A stretch of 44,559 nt of DNA from an uncultured Eggerthellaceae bacterium (GCA_947626195.1 CANQRF010000015.1:1-44559), one strand, 5' to 3'. Numbered from the stretch's first letter, positions 8,964 through 18,840 are shown. A program made the numbers and translations. The notes: generated by a model not told the origin, from the letters alone.

Positions 8964-9827
8964 CTAAAACTTCTCGCCCGTGATCATCTCATATGCCTGA
9001 ACGTATTTCTCGCTCGTCTTCTGCACGATGTCATCCGGAAGCGCTGGCGGCTCGCCGTTGCGATCCCAATGGTCAAGCAGCCAATCGCGCACGAACTGCT
9101 TGTCGAAGCTCGGCTGCTCGATTCCTTCCTTGTAGGTTGCCGCTGCCCAGAAGCGCGAGGAGTCGGGCGTCAGCACTTCGTCCGCAAGGATGATCGTTCC
9201 GTCGAGCACGCCGAACTCGAACTTCGTGTCGGCGATGATGACGCCGCGCTCAGCCGCATGGTCGCGCGCCTTGGTATAGACGCGAATCGAAAGATCGCGG
9301 AGCGCTTCGGCATCTTCGGCCCCGATGATCTGGGCGGCGCGCTCGAAGCTGATGTTCTCATCGTGGTCGCCCAGCTCCGCCTTCGTGGAGGGCGTGAAGA
9401 TCGGCGCGGGAAGCTGCGAGCTATTGACGAGTCCGCCGGGAAGCGAGATGCCACAGACCGTGCCACGCTGCTGATATTCCTTCAGGCCACTGCCGGCCAA
9501 GTAACCGCGCACGATGCATTCGATCGGAAACATCTGCGCTTTCTTAACGAGCATGAAGCGCCCCTCAAGATAGTCGGCATAGGGAGCGAAGCGCTCGGGC
9601 AGATCCTTCACGTCGGCGCTGATCAGGTGATTTTCTACCACACCGTCGAGCAGTTTGAACCAGAAGCACGAGAGCCGCGTGAGCACCTGACCCTTCAGCG
9701 GAATCTCGCTTTTCAGCACATAGTCGAAGGCGGAGATGCGGTCGGTGGCCACGAGCAACAGCTTGTCGCCGAGGTCGTAAATGTCGCGGACTTTTCCTTG
9801 CGCGTCGGGCGCTATGTCAAGCTTCAT
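8964..9827 (-). CDS. purC: Phosphoribosylaminoimidazole-succinocarboxamide synthase (SAICAR synthase)
   Basis: 287 aa. ATP-dependent ligation of aspartate to CAIR in purine synthesis. Family signatures visible: [25 protein letters not shown] at the N-terminus, the [14 protein letters not shown] segment in the middle and [10 protein letters not shown] near residue 190. The frame stays open further upstream, but the start at 9827 is chosen because [15 protein letters not shown] is the usual N-terminus and an AAAGG site is 6 bases before it. It heads the purC - membrane protein - purL run. The ends of neighbouring genes are close enough for one transcript. Confidence 0.97.
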   Translation of the reverse strand: MKLDIAPDAQGKVRDIYDLGDKLLLVATDRISAFDYVLKSEIPLKGQVLTRLSCFWFKLLDGVVENHLISADVKDLPERFAPYADYLEGRFMLVKKAQMFPIECIVRGYLAGSGLKEYQQRGTVCGISLPGGLVNSSQLPAPIFTPSTKAELGDHDENISFERAAQIIGAEDAEALRDLSIRVYTKARDHAAERGVIIADTKFEFGVLDGTIILADEVLTPDSSRFWAAATYKEGIEQPSFDKQFVRDWLLDHWDRNGEPPALPDDIVQKTSEKYVQAYEMITGEKF

Positions 9828-9935
9828 CTTGAACCTTTCTGAAGAGGGGCAAAGGCAGCTTATGCGCTGTTTTCCGTTTCCCCCATTATGGCAAAACAAC
9901 CGCAATCATGCACGCCTGTTTACGCATTTCCTCAA

Positions 9936-11648
9936 TCATCGAGCGCCTCTGCGGCCGAAGGGTGCGTTATGCCGAGTGCTTTCACGACGTCCGCTTTCAC
10001 GTCGCTCGTCGGGAATGTAGCGCGGCAGATGAATGGTGAAGGTGGCGCCCTTGCCTTTGACGCCCTCGGCCTGCACCCATCCCCCATGCCGATCGACGAT
10101 CTCCTTCACGACGGCAAGCCCCACGCCAAGGCCACCGCTGTCGCGCGCCCGTCCGGAATCGGCGCGCCAGAAACGCGAGAACACCATGCGCGCCTCTTCA
10201 GGGGAAAGCCCGATGCCGGTGTCTTTCACAACGATGTCCGCCATGAGGTCGCCCTTCTTCACGCGGACGTCGATGGTGCCGCCCTCAGGCGTATAGCGAA
10301 CGGCGTTCGAGATAAGGTTCGCCGTCGCCTGCCGGATCATGTCGGGATCGCCCTTCACGAACACGCCGTCCTCGGCATGATAGGTGAGCGTGAGCCCCGA
10401 ATCGGCGACGAACATCTCGTGGGTCGCGATGATTCCCGAGATCAGCTCGCCCACATTGACGACCTCCTGCTTCATCGGCGTCGAGCGGTTCTCAAGGCGC
10501 GAGAGCTTCAGGAGGGCGTCGACAAGGCGCGAAAGGCGCTGGACCTCGGAATTCACCGTCTCGAGGCGTTCCTCGTCGGGCTCGTAGACGCCATCGACCA
10601 TCGCCTCGACGGTCGCCTGGATCGCCATGAGCGGCGTGCGCAGCTCGTGCGCCACATCGGTGGTGAGGCGCCGCTCGAGCTCGCGGTCTTTCTCCACCGA
10701 TTCGGCCATCTCATCGAAGGTTTCGCCGAGATGGGCGATCTCGTCTTCGCCATGAAGGTGCGTGCGCGCCGTGAGGTCGCCGGCCTTGATGGCCTTGGCG
10801 GTCTTCGTCATACGGTTGATCGGCGCGACAAGGTTGCGCGCGAACAGAAAGCCGATGCACGATGCGAGCACGATCGCAACGACGGCGGCAATCAAAAGCG
10901 CCTGATAGGAATTGTCACGAAACTCCTGGTCGGGCTGGCGCATGAGCGTATCGGAACCATAGACCCATACGCGCACCGACCCGATGACCATCCGGTTCGA
11001 GACGATGTTCGCCATCGCCACCTGCGAAGGATCCCCCGGCTCGAAGGACATGATGCGGTTGCCATCCGCGTCCACCACAACCGCCGAGGAATCGAACACC
11101 GTGGCGCCGTTGACGTCGAGCACTTTGATGCCGATGCCGGGCGTCACCTCCGTCGCCTGAAGCGCAGGAATCGTCGTGGCAGGATCGCGCAGCGTCTGCG
11201 TGGTGTCGTAGATCGTCGCAATGCGCTCGGCCGTCGTCTGGGCGACCGACTGCATGTTCTCCGAGGTGTAGGTGCGGAAATGCTGCTCCCATACGAAGGA
11301 GACGACGCCGAGGGCGACAAGGCCGGTCATTCCGGCGATAAGGGCGAACGCCAGCGTGACGCGGGCCGTGTAGGTGAGATGGGACCAACCGAGCCGCCGC
11401 GTGATGCGGGAGAAGAAACCGGGCTCGGAGCCTTCTTCCCCCTCATCCTCGTCTTCCCGCCCCTCGTCAGGTTCGCCCGCATCAGACGAGGCCGATTTCT
11501 CCGAAGGCTCAGCATCGCGCCGTTTGAAGAAATGCCTCTTGCGGGGCTTCTCGATTTCGTCCACGTACAGAGCAGGCTGCGGCTCGGCAGACGCCGTCCG
11601 CGAGATCACCTCATCTTCTGAAGGGAGCGGTGCCGATCGGTTTTCCAT
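9936..11648 (-). CDS. Sensor histidine kinase of an OmpR-type two-component system
   Basis: 570 aa. Residues 1-90 form an unusually long, acidic cytoplasmic N-terminus. A first span lies at about 96-120 (VTLAFALIAGMTGLVALGVV), an extracytoplasmic sensor loop at about 121-248, and a second span at about 249-269 (LLIAAVVAIVLASCIGFLF). HAMP follows to about 323, then HisKA with phospho-acceptor His334 in DVAHELRTPL. The HATPase_c domain has the N box NLISNAVRYTPEGG near 444, DTGIG near 476 and GLGVGLAV near 506. The signal sensed is unknown. The response regulator gene ends 38 bases upstream on the same strand, so the two are co-transcribed. No strong ribosome site precedes the start at 11648; a later start within the acidic leader is possible. 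Confidence 0.93.
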   Translation of the reverse strand: MENRSAPLPSEDEVISRTASAEPQPALYVDEIEKPRKRHFFKRRDAEPSEKSASSDAGEPDEGREDEDEGEEGSEPGFFSRITRRLGWSHLTYTARVTLAFALIAGMTGLVALGVVSFVWEQHFRTYTSENMQSVAQTTAERIATIYDTTQTLRDPATTIPALQATEVTPGIGIKVLDVNGATVFDSSAVVVDADGNRIMSFEPGDPSQVAMANIVSNRMVIGSVRVWVYGSDTLMRQPDQEFRDNSYQALLIAAVVAIVLASCIGFLFARNLVAPINRMTKTAKAIKAGDLTARTHLHGEDEIAHLGETFDEMAESVEKDRELERRLTTDVAHELRTPLMAIQATVEAMVDGVYEPDEERLETVNSEVQRLSRLVDALLKLSRLENRSTPMKQEVVNVGELISGIIATHEMFVADSGLTLTYHAEDGVFVKGDPDMIRQATANLISNAVRYTPEGGTIDVRVKKGDLMADIVVKDTGIGLSPEEARMVFSRFWRADSGRARDSGGLGVGLAVVKEIVDRHGGWVQAEGVKGKGATFTIHLPRYIPDERRESGRRESTRHNAPFGRRGAR

Positions 11649-11686
11649 AGGGCAGAAGCCGGATCATCCCATCAATCCATATGGGG

Positions 11687-12397
11687 CTAGTTCGTGGCCT
11701 TGTTCGGGTCTTCGAAGCGATAGCCGACGCCATGCACGGTGTGCAGCCATTTCGGATTGCGCGGGTTGTCGCCGATCTTCGCGCGAAGGTTCTTCACATG
11801 CGAGTCGATCGTGCGCTCATAGCCCTCGAAATCGTAGCCGAGCACCTTCTCCACGAGCTCCATGCGCGAATACACGCGCCCCGGATAGCGGGAAAGCGTC
11901 GTGAGCAGCTTGAACTCGGAGGCGGTGAGGTCGATCTCCTCGCCGGCAACCAGAACTTTATGGCCGGAGACATCGATGGTAAGCTCGCCGAACTCAAGCA
12001 CCTCGCGCTGCGGCTCGGAATCGGCGTGCACACGGCGAAGCAGGGCACGCACGCGCGCCACGAGCTCGCGCGGGCTGAACGGCTTCACGAGATAGTCGTC
12101 GGCGCCCAGCTCCAAGCCGATGATGCGATCCTCGACCTCGCCCTTCGCGGTGAGCATGATGATCGGCACGTCTGATTTGTCGCGGATGATGCGGCAGACG
12201 CGCTCGCCGGGCACGCGAGGCAGCATCAGATCGAGAATCACAAGGTCGAAGTGATGTTTCTGGAACTCGTCGATTGCCTCCTGACCGTCGCCGACGGCGG
12301 TCACCCAGTAGTTCTCGCGTTCCAAATACGCGGTCACCGCATCGCGGATGGCCTTCTCGTCTTCCACCAAAAGAATACGGCGTGTTTCATTTGCCAT
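11687..12397 (-). CDS. OmpR/PhoB-family response regulator
   Basis: 236 aa. Receiver domain at 1-120 with acidic pocket VEDE at 11-14, phospho-acceptor Asp56 in LVILDLMLP and the conserved Lys in MLTAKGE. The linker leads to a C-terminal winged helix (about 135-230) with LTASEFKLL, the GRVYSRMELVEKVLG segment and the VDSHVKNLRAKIG-like recognition helix region (IDSHVKNLRAKIG). It is a DNA-binding regulator activated by the kinase encoded just downstream. It is divergent from the Tat-exported protein gene at 12534, separated by 136 bases, and may control it; that is inference. Confidence 0.95.
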   Translation of the reverse strand: MANETRRILLVEDEKAIRDAVTAYLERENYWVTAVGDGQEAIDEFQKHHFDLVILDLMLPRVPGERVCRIIRDKSDVPIIMLTAKGEVEDRIIGLELGADDYLVKPFSPRELVARVRALLRRVHADSEPQREVLEFGELTIDVSGHKVLVAGEEIDLTASEFKLLTTLSRYPGRVYSRMELVEKVLGYDFEGYERTIDSHVKNLRAKIGDNPRNPKWLHTVHGVGYRFEDPNKATN

Positions 12398-12533
12398 AAC
12401 GAATCGCCCCTTACGTTTTCAGATAGCTGCGCCTTTGGCGCATTCGATGGTATTGCGCATTGTCTTTGGGGTTATTGTAGCAATTCGCGAAAACCCTTCA
12501 CTCATATGTACGCGAAATGTCACAATTACCGAC

Positions 12534-14129
12534 ATGAATCACGAGAAGTTCTCACCATATTCACACACGCGGCATGGCCGTCCCTCGGTGCGAGGCACGA
12601 AAAACGGCTCGCCGAGAGTTCGCCGTCGGACGTCTCCCGAACCCGTGCATTTCGCAAGCAGCACGCCGCGCGAGCGCTTCTCACGAGGCGCCCCCCAAGA
12701 GCGCTTCGCCTCTGGCACGGTGGCTCAAGGAAACGGCAAATTGCTCTTGACGCGACGCCAGCTTCTCTTCGGCGCAGCCGGCGTCGCCGCAGTGGCGGTC
12801 GCCGGATCGGCTGTCTATATGACGTCGAAGGCCAACGCCTCAAGCGACGACGTGACAAACCTCACGGTCGCCCAAGATAGCGTGGTGACTTCCGACGACT
12901 GTGAGTTTGTCGAAGATGCGGGGGCGTTCTTCTCGCTTGCCGCAACAGCGGAGCTTCCCTACGGCACGCTGGTCTGGACGGGCGATTCCACCATCGCCGT
13001 CTGCCTCGTTCCCACCGAAACCGCCTCCCCGCTGGCAAAGGTCGGCGTCCTCAACCTTGCTTCCGCCACGCTCACCAACGTTCTCGAGCAAGCAATCGGC
13101 AGCACCGATGGCTTCGAGATCTACGACGTGCGTGGAAATTCCCACGGCCTCGTGTGGACCGAAGCGCAGATTTTCGACGGCACGTGGCGTGTGTATCAGG
13201 CGCCCTATCGCGACGGCGCTCTCGGCGAGGCCATTCTTGCCGACGAGGGCGACGCGAATTGGGAAATGCCCACCCTCGCCGCTGTTGGAAACCATGCCTT
13301 CTGGCAGGTGATGCCGCGCACGGACGGCAGCGAATCGAAAGGCCCTTCGGTTCTCAAACGTGTGGCCTTCGGCGACGAAAGCGCGGAGGACTTCTACACG
13401 TCCCCAGGGCGCATGGCCTGCCCCCCGACGGCGTCTGCCGACGCGATCATCATCGCACCGCGAACCGACACCTCGTCGGTGCATTATCAACTGACCTCGA
13501 TCGATGCGCAGACCGGCGAGATCCGTGACGCGCTGGTGCTCCCCTCCTCGATGAGGCCCTACGAGGTGAGCTACGGAGCGAACGGCTTCATCTTCGCTTT
13601 TGACGCGATCTACGATTTCGGCGGCGGCATTTCGAATCTGGGGACCTATACGCCACTCGCCCCCGTGCCCGTCACCGATGCCGATTACGAAACGGACGAC
13701 GAGGGAACGACGTTCCTCTCGCCCAACGCGCGCACCGAGGCGTACAGCAACGCCACGTGGTTCCGCTATGGCATCGACCCCTCGGCGGCGCCGGCACCGG
13801 CATGGTGCGGAGACTGGATGATGCTGAAGACCCAGACTCAGGTGAGCGGCATCGGCTTGGCGAGCATGCAGCGCATCGCGCTTGAAGGGAAGAGCGGCGC
13901 GGCAGATTATGGCGACTACCTCGCCTCGTGCGGCATTTGCGATGCCATCGTCACCTACTCGAACATCGACTACACGCCCCTTGAAGGCGAGGCGCAAAAA
14001 TGCTGCTTCGTCCGCATTTGGCAGCCGGTGAGCAGTGAACCTGTGTCCGAGCCGCCGGAAACTGAACCCAAGCCCGAGCCGCAGCCCGACACGGAATCGC
14101 CGGAATTTCAGCCCGAAACAGCCGCTTAG
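12534..14129 (+). CDS. Tat-exported protein of unknown function with Pro/Glu-rich tail
   Basis: 531 aa from ATG 12534. A twin-arginine signal LTRRQLLFGAAG lies at residues 72-83 and is followed by an Ala/Val-rich hydrophobic core. The 70 residues before it are Arg/Ser/Pro-rich and unlike a normal Tat n-region. No ribosome site precedes ATG 12534, whereas a TTG at 12741 has an AAGGA site 9 bases ahead and would give a compact Tat signal; that may be the true start. The mature part reads like a repeated beta-sheet (possibly propeller-like) extracytoplasmic protein, ending in a low-complexity tail of Pro, Glu and Thr. No catalytic motif is recognised. It is divergent from the two-component system and convergent with leuS. 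Confidence 0.7.
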   Translation: MNHEKFSPYSHTRHGRPSVRGTKNGSPRVRRRTSPEPVHFASSTPRERFSRGAPQERFASGTVAQGNGKLLLTRRQLLFGAAGVAAVAVAGSAVYMTSKANASSDDVTNLTVAQDSVVTSDDCEFVEDAGAFFSLAATAELPYGTLVWTGDSTIAVCLVPTETASPLAKVGVLNLASATLTNVLEQAIGSTDGFEIYDVRGNSHGLVWTEAQIFDGTWRVYQAPYRDGALGEAILADEGDANWEMPTLAAVGNHAFWQVMPRTDGSESKGPSVLKRVAFGDESAEDFYTSPGRMACPPTASADAIIIAPRTDTSSVHYQLTSIDAQTGEIRDALVLPSSMRPYEVSYGANGFIFAFDAIYDFGGGISNLGTYTPLAPVPVTDADYETDDEGTTFLSPNARTEAYSNATWFRYGIDPSAAPAPAWCGDWMMLKTQTQVSGIGLASMQRIALEGKSGAADYGDYLASCGICDAIVTYSNIDYTPLEGEAQKCCFVRIWQPVSSEPVSEPPETEPKPEPQPDTESPEFQPETAA

Positions 14130-14137
14130 GCTCGGTG

Positions 14138-14206
14138 AGGGTGAGGCTCGCGAGGGTGAGAATCGGTTAGGGTGAGGCTCGCTCAACCCTAACCGAACCC
14201 TAACCG
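14138..14206. repeat. Repeat-rich convergent region and likely terminator between the Tat protein gene and leuS
   Basis: AGGGTGAGGCTCGC occurs at 14138-14151 and 14169-14182. An 11-bp unit AACCCTAACCG is tandemly duplicated at 14185-14206; the second copy includes the leuS stop codon. CGGTTAGGGT (14164-14173) pairs with ACCCTAACCG (14186-14195), forming a stem-loop suited to terminating either convergent gene, although a U tract is absent. Confidence 0.6.
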
Positions 14207-16866
14207 ACGACGATATTCACCAACCGCCCGGGCACGACGATCGCCTTGCGCACTTCCTTGCCCTCGATCGCTTGGCTGACCGCCTCGAGCGCTTGGGCAC
14301 GCACGTCTTCCTCGGCAGCTTCGGCATCCACCATGATGCGCGCCTTCACCTTCCCGTTCACCTGAACGGCGAGCTCCACCTCATCGGCCTTCGCGAGCTC
14401 GGGGTCCCACGTGGGCCACGGCTGCTCGTGCACCGATCCGTCGCGTCCCAACACGCTCTGCCACAGCTCATCTGCCCAATGCGGCGCGATCGGCGCCATC
14501 AACTTCACGAGCGTCTCGGCGATTTCGGCATCGAATGCGCGCAGATCCTCATTCGCCGCACGGCTTTCCGCAGAGTTTGCGCGCAGATAGTCGCCCGTCG
14601 TGTTGGAGAGCTCCATGATCGCGGCGATCGCGGTGTTGAAGTTGTTGCGGGCAAAATCGTCCGTCACCTTCCCCACCACACGATGCCGCTGCCGCAGAAG
14701 CGCCTTCTGGGTGGCTTGGGCATCTGCTGGCTTTCTGCCAGCTTGGAAGAGCGTGTCGTCTTCCGCCTGACCTGCCAAATCGTAGATCTGGCGCCACAAG
14801 CGGTTGAGGAACTTGTAGAGCCCCGCAAGGCCATCCTCGCTCCAAAGCAGGTCCTTGTCGGGGGGCGCCATGAACAGGATGTAGGCGCGCACCGCATCGG
14901 CGCCGTATTCGGCGATCATATCCTCGGGCGCGATAACGTTGCCCTTCGATTTGCTCATCGTCTCACCGTGCTCGTCCTTCACCATGCCTTGGCAGAGCAG
15001 GTTCTCGAACGGCTCGTCGAAATCGAGCATGCCCATGTCGCGCAGCACCTTCGTGAAGAAGCGGCTGTAGAGCAGGTGGAGGATGGCGTGCTCAATGCCG
15101 CCGATGTATTGATCGACCGGCATCCACGCGTTCGCCTTCGCCGAATCGAAGGGAGCCCGATCGTTATGCGGATCGGTATAGCGCATGTAATACCAGCTCG
15201 AGCACGTGAAGGTGTCCATCGTGTCGGTTTCGCGCCGTGCAGGGCCGCCGCACACGGGGCAGGTGCATTTCGCGAATTCCTCGTGCGTGGCAAGCGTCTC
15301 GCCCGCCGCCAGATCGATGTTCTCGGGAAGCAGCACCGGCAGATCCTCTTCGGGCACCGGCACGACGCCGCAGGTCGGGCAATGGATCGCGGGAATCGGA
15401 TTTCCCCAATAGCGCTGGCGGCTGATGAGCCAATCACGCAGGCGGAACTCCACGGTGCGGTGCCCGCGCCCCATCTCCTCCAGCGCCTTCACCACGGCCT
15501 CTTCTCCGGGGGAATGCTTCCCGCCGACAAGCCCCGTGTAAGGGCCCGACTGCACGAGAATGCCCTCAGCTGCATAGGCGGCCTCCCAATCCACCTCGGT
15601 GACCACGCGGTTCTGCTCGTCTTTGAGCTGGGGATAGAGCGGGTCGTCTTCGGGGAGGATGATCGGCACAATGGGAAGGTGGTATTTGCGTGCGAACTCG
15701 AAGTCGCGCTGGTCGCCGCAGGGCACCGCCATCACGGCACCCGTGCCGTAGTCGGCGACCACATAATCTGCCACCCACACCGGCACCTGCTCGCCGTTGA
15801 TGGGGTTTATCACATAGCGGCCGGTGAAAGCGCCGTGCTTTTCATGATTGCCTTGGGCGCGCTCGACGGCGCTCACCTGCTTCGACGCCTCAACGAGCGC
15901 CATGACCTCTTCCTCGTAGGGCGTTCCATGGACGAGCTCGTGGATGCCGGGGTATTCGGGCGCGAGTACGAAGAACGTGCAACCGAACAGCGTATCCGCT
16001 CGTGTGGTAAAGACAGTAATCACCGTTTCGGGCTTCTGTGGCACTTCATCTGCGCTTTCTGATTTCGGCTCGTGTAGCGAAGTACACTTCGCCTCATCAT
16101 CAAGCCCATCTGAGGCACCACAGAAACCCTCACCAACCTGAGATATTTTCTCGCTTGGAACTAAGACGAAATCAACTGAAGCGCCTTCGGAGCGTCCGAT
16201 CCAGTTCGCTTGCTGCTGCTTCACGCGCTCCGGCCAGCCCTTCAGCTGCTCGAGATCGTCAAGCAGCTCGTCGGCATAGTCGGTGATCTTGAAATACCAC
16301 TGCGTGAGGTCGCGCTTCTCCACCGGGCTTGCGCAGCGCCAGCACTTCCCCTCGATCACCTGCTCGTTCGCCAGCACGGTCGCGCAGTCGGGACACCAGT
16401 TCACCGGCGAGTTGCGCCGCTCCACGAGGCCGCGCTCCCACAGCTTGAGGAAGATCCATTGCCCCCAGCGGTAATACTCCGGATCGCAGGCGACGACGGT
16501 GCGGTCCCAGTCGTAGGAAAAGCCCATGCGCTGGAAGCTCGCCTTTTGCTTCGCGATGTTCTCGTAGGTCCACTTCGCCGGATGCGTATGGTTCTTGATC
16601 GCGGCGTTCTCGGCGGGCAGGCCGAACGCATCCCAGCCCATCGGGTGCAGCACGTTGAAGCCGCACATCTTCGCATAGCGCGCCATCACGTCGCCGATCG
16701 TGTAGTTGCGCACATGCCCCATGTGAATGTCGCCCGACGGATAGGGAAACATCTCGAGCACATAGCGACGCGGCTTGTCGCTTTCCTCGTCAACGCAGTC
16801 CTGGCCGGAAGCCGCCCATACTTTCTGGAGGCGCGGCTCGATCTCAAGCGGATTGTAGGGTTTCAT
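14200..16866 (-). CDS. leuS: Leucyl-tRNA synthetase
   Basis: 888 aa, class I aminoacyl-tRNA synthetase charging tRNA-Leu. The HIGH-type motif is in [14 protein letters not shown] near residue 45, and the KMSKS motif is [11 protein letters not shown] in the C-terminal half. The CP1 editing domain contains [10 protein letters not shown] zinc-ribbon-like Cys set is visible (CPDC...CWRC and CPTCG...CPVCGG). The start at 16866 ([14 protein letters not shown]) is chosen because it is the usual N-terminus; the open frame continues upstream. Just before the CP1 editing motif there is an extra segment of about 40-45 residues encoded by an imperfect palindrome (see 16029-16130) that other bacterial LeuRS lack. 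The reading frame is intact through it. Divergent from engB. Confidence 0.97.
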   Translation of the reverse strand: MKPYNPLEIEPRLQKVWAASGQDCVDEESDKPRRYVLEMFPYPSGDIHMGHVRNYTIGDVMARYAKMCGFNVLHPMGWDAFGLPAENAAIKNHTHPAKWTYENIAKQKASFQRMGFSYDWDRTVVACDPEYYRWGQWIFLKLWERGLVERRNSPVNWCPDCATVLANEQVIEGKCWRCASPVEKRDLTQWYFKITDYADELLDDLEQLKGWPERVKQQQANWIGRSEGASVDFVLVPSEKISQVGEGFCGASDGLDDEAKCTSLHEPKSESADEVPQKPETVITVFTTRADTLFGCTFFVLAPEYPGIHELVHGTPYEEEVMALVEASKQVSAVERAQGNHEKHGAFTGRYVINPINGEQVPVWVADYVVADYGTGAVMAVPCGDQRDFEFARKYHLPIVPIILPEDDPLYPQLKDEQNRVVTEVDWEAAYAAEGILVQSGPYTGLVGGKHSPGEEAVVKALEEMGRGHRTVEFRLRDWLISRQRYWGNPIPAIHCPTCGVVPVPEEDLPVLLPENIDLAAGETLATHEEFAKCTCPVCGGPARRETDTMDTFTCSSWYYMRYTDPHNDRAPFDSAKANAWMPVDQYIGGIEHAILHLLYSRFFTKVLRDMGMLDFDEPFENLLCQGMVKDEHGETMSKSKGNVIAPEDMIAEYGADAVRAYILFMAPPDKDLLWSEDGLAGLYKFLNRLWRQIYDLAGQAEDDTLFQAGRKPADAQATQKALLRQRHRVVGKVTDDFARNNFNTAIAAIMELSNTTGDYLRANSAESRAANEDLRAFDAEIAETLVKLMAPIAPHWADELWQSVLGRDGSVHEQPWPTWDPELAKADEVELAVQVNGKVKARIMVDAEAAEEDVRAQALEAVSQAIEGKEVRKAIVVPGRLVNIVVG
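16029..16130. repeat. Imperfect palindromic element inserted in frame inside leuS
   Basis: The left arm (16029-16085) and the reverse complement of the right arm (16086-16130) share GGG.TTCTGTGG, C.TCA..TG.GCTT, TGAT and GCGAAGT in the same order. A near-perfect GCGAAGT/ACTTCGC turn sits at the centre. The element codes for a polar stretch (from about VGEGFC to PQKPET) in the LeuRS editing-domain linker. This resembles palindromic elements that insert in frame in protein genes, known from Rickettsia. Confidence 0.65.
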
Positions 16867-17006
16867 ATAAGTTTCTTTCTCTTTTGCTTTCTGTTGTCGT
16901 TTAGTATATGCCAACAAAGGATTGGAGCGGAGAGGCGAACCCCCATAAACCCGCATAAAGCGCGTGAAACCGCCGAATCGTCCGCACTACGTTGAGGAGC
17001 AAACAC

Positions 17007-17594
17007 GTGAATTTCCACAAAGCGCAATTCAAGGCGGCCTACGGAACCTCTGCCCAGCTGCCACGCCCCAGCTTCCCCGAGGTCTCGTTCGCGGGCCGCT
17101 CGAACGTCGGGAAATCCTCCCTGCTCAACAAGCTCTTCGCCCGTAAGAGCCTCGCAAAGGTCTCATCGACGCCGGGAAAGACCGCCACGATCAATTTCTA
17201 CGACGTGGGCAAGGCGTATCTCGTCGATCTGCCTGGATACGGCTATGCGAAGGTCTCGAAATCGGAACGCGAGCGTTGGAGCGAGCTTATCGAGGGATAT
17301 TTCAATCAGGAACGGCCATTTGCCCTCGTCGTCGCGCTTATCGACATTCGCCACGAGCCGAGCGAGCTCGATCAGGCGATGGTTTCGTTTCTGCAAGAGC
17401 GCGGCCTTCCCTTCGCCGTGGCGCTCACCAAGGCGGACAAGCTCTCGAAACAGCAGGCGCTTCGCCAAGCTGCGCTCGCGAAGAAGGCGCTCGACCTTCC
17501 CGCCGACACGCCGCTCGCCATCACCTCCGCCGAAAAAGGCACCGGCATCGACGACCTCCGCCGGCTGATCGCAAACGCAATCTCCGCTGGTTGA
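17007..17594 (+). CDS. engB: Ribosome biogenesis GTPase EngB (YsxC/YihA)
   Basis: 195 aa from a GTG start at 17007, which has a GAGGAG site 7 bases ahead; a TTG six codons upstream is less likely because it overlaps that site. All GTPase motifs are visible: G1 GRSNVGKSS near residue 32, the G2 threonine in the TPGKT segment, G3 DLPGYG, G4 TKADK and G5 ITSAEKG. It is needed for assembly of the 50S ribosomal subunit. Gene order is leuS divergent, then engB, then the ATP-grasp gene 30 bases downstream in the same direction, probably co-transcribed. Confidence 0.96.
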   Translation: MNFHKAQFKAAYGTSAQLPRPSFPEVSFAGRSNVGKSSLLNKLFARKSLAKVSSTPGKTATINFYDVGKAYLVDLPGYGYAKVSKSERERWSELIEGYFNQERPFALVVALIDIRHEPSELDQAMVSFLQERGLPFAVALTKADKLSKQQALRQAALAKKALDLPADTPLAITSAEKGTGIDDLRRLIANAISAG

Positions 17595-17624
17595 TCGACA
17601 GAATAAGGAAAGGTGAGTTTCCCT

Positions 17625-18770
17625 ATGATCGTCCTTGAAAAGCCCTACGTCTCCGACCTCATGATCGAATGGCTGAAAGATTCGCAGCATCCCGTTCTCG
17701 CCAACGAGTTTGCTAAGGGGCTCGGCATCGAGGGTCTGCATTTGGTTGACGAGGAAGAAGCGGTACACCGGATAAACAGCGGCGAGCGGCTTTACACGAA
17801 TTCGGAGAGCGCGCTTTCTTGGGTGCTCACCCATACCGCGAACCCTGCACTTCATCGGGCGATCACGATTTGCAAAGACAAGGCGGCCATGAGGCAGGCA
17901 CTCGCGCCGCTCAATCCATCGGTGTTCTACGCGCAATACCGCTATGACGAATTGCGCGGCGTCGATCCTGCCAAGCTTCCGCTTCCCGTCGTGCTGAAAC
18001 CCTCTGTCGGCTTCTGCTCAATGGGCGTGTTCGTCATCAATGCGCCCGCTGATTGGCATGCCGCCCTCGAGACCATCGCTGCCCAAGCCGCCATCTGGGA
18101 ACGGCAGTTTCCCCACGAGGTGGTCGATTTGGGAAACTATCTTGTTGAAAGCTACGTGGAAGGCACGGAGTATGCCATGGACGCCTATTTCGACGACGAG
18201 GGCTGCGCTCAGGTGCTGGCGGTCTTCCGTCACGACTTTGCGTCAGCGGAAGACACCTCCGATCGCCTTTATTCTGAAAGCGACACGACTGTGCAGGAGA
18301 TGGCAGAGCCGATGCGTCTTTGGCTGAACCGCGTCAACGAGTATCTTGCGGCGCGCGATTTCCCTCTTCACGTGGAAGTACGCGCCCAGGGAAACACCAT
18401 CGTGCCCATCGAGATCAATCCGCTGCGCTTCGCGGGAATGTGCTGCACCGATCTTTCATGGTATGCGTGGGGGCTTTCGACCTATAGGGCCTACCTCGAG
18501 AACAGGCCCGTCGATTTGCCCGCACTCGCAAACGCCCACCAAGGTGAGGTGTTTACCATGGCAATGCTGAAGGCCGACGAGACCGTCAGCAATCCGAGGC
18601 CCTTCGATTATGAAGCGTTCGCCGCGCGCTTCACCCATGTGCTCGACCTCCGCCGCTTCGATGTGGAGGCAACCGGCTTCTATGGCTGTTTGTTCCTCCA
18701 AACTGACGACCAAACCGCCGACGAGCTCGACTTCCTTTTGCATGCGCGGCTGGAAGACTTCTGCTGCTGA
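17625..18770 (+). CDS. ATP-grasp domain protein, substrate unknown
   Basis: 381 aa. The start at ATG 17625 is preferred because an AGGAAAGGTGAG site precedes it; an in-frame GTG at 17613 lies inside that site. The central region has ATP-grasp features: LPVVLKPSVGFCSMGV (ATP lysine and small loop) near residue 130, VESYVEGTEYAMDAYF near 175, and the metal-binding PIEINPLRF near 265. ATP-grasp enzymes ligate a carboxylate to an amine or thiol. The N-terminal part is not a recognised biosynthetic family, and no peptide or siderophore genes are adjacent, so the substrates cannot be named. It is separated from engB by 30 bases and followed by a hairpin terminator. Confidence 0.85.
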   Translation: MIVLEKPYVSDLMIEWLKDSQHPVLANEFAKGLGIEGLHLVDEEEAVHRINSGERLYTNSESALSWVLTHTANPALHRAITICKDKAAMRQALAPLNPSVFYAQYRYDELRGVDPAKLPLPVVLKPSVGFCSMGVFVINAPADWHAALETIAAQAAIWERQFPHEVVDLGNYLVESYVEGTEYAMDAYFDDEGCAQVLAVFRHDFASAEDTSDRLYSESDTTVQEMAEPMRLWLNRVNEYLAARDFPLHVEVRAQGNTIVPIEINPLRFAGMCCTDLSWYAWGLSTYRAYLENRPVDLPALANAHQGEVFTMAMLKADETVSNPRPFDYEAFAARFTHVLDLRRFDVEATGFYGCLFLQTDDQTADELDFLLHARLEDFCC

Positions 18771-18817
18771 ACACGGCACAGGCGGTCTCTAACTTTCTCA
18801 AGCATCACGCCCCGAAG

Positions 18818-18840
18818 CGCGTTGGGCGCCAACGCGTTAT
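18818..18840 (+). terminator. Hairpin between the ATP-grasp gene and luxS
   Basis: Perfect 8-bp GC-rich stem CGCGTTGG / CCAACGCG with loop GCG at 18818-18836, followed by TTATT on the plus strand. It lies 47 bases after the ATP-grasp stop and touches the luxS stop codon, so it probably serves both convergent transcripts. Confidence 0.6.

Noticed and set aside
9888-11621. 577-codon plus-strand open frame opposite the histidine kinase
   Set aside because: Antisense shadow with biased composition; the kinase motifs on the other strand are complete.
16867-16990. T-box or other riboswitch ahead of leuS
   Set aside because: The gap is short and shows no T-box consensus or antiterminator pairing.
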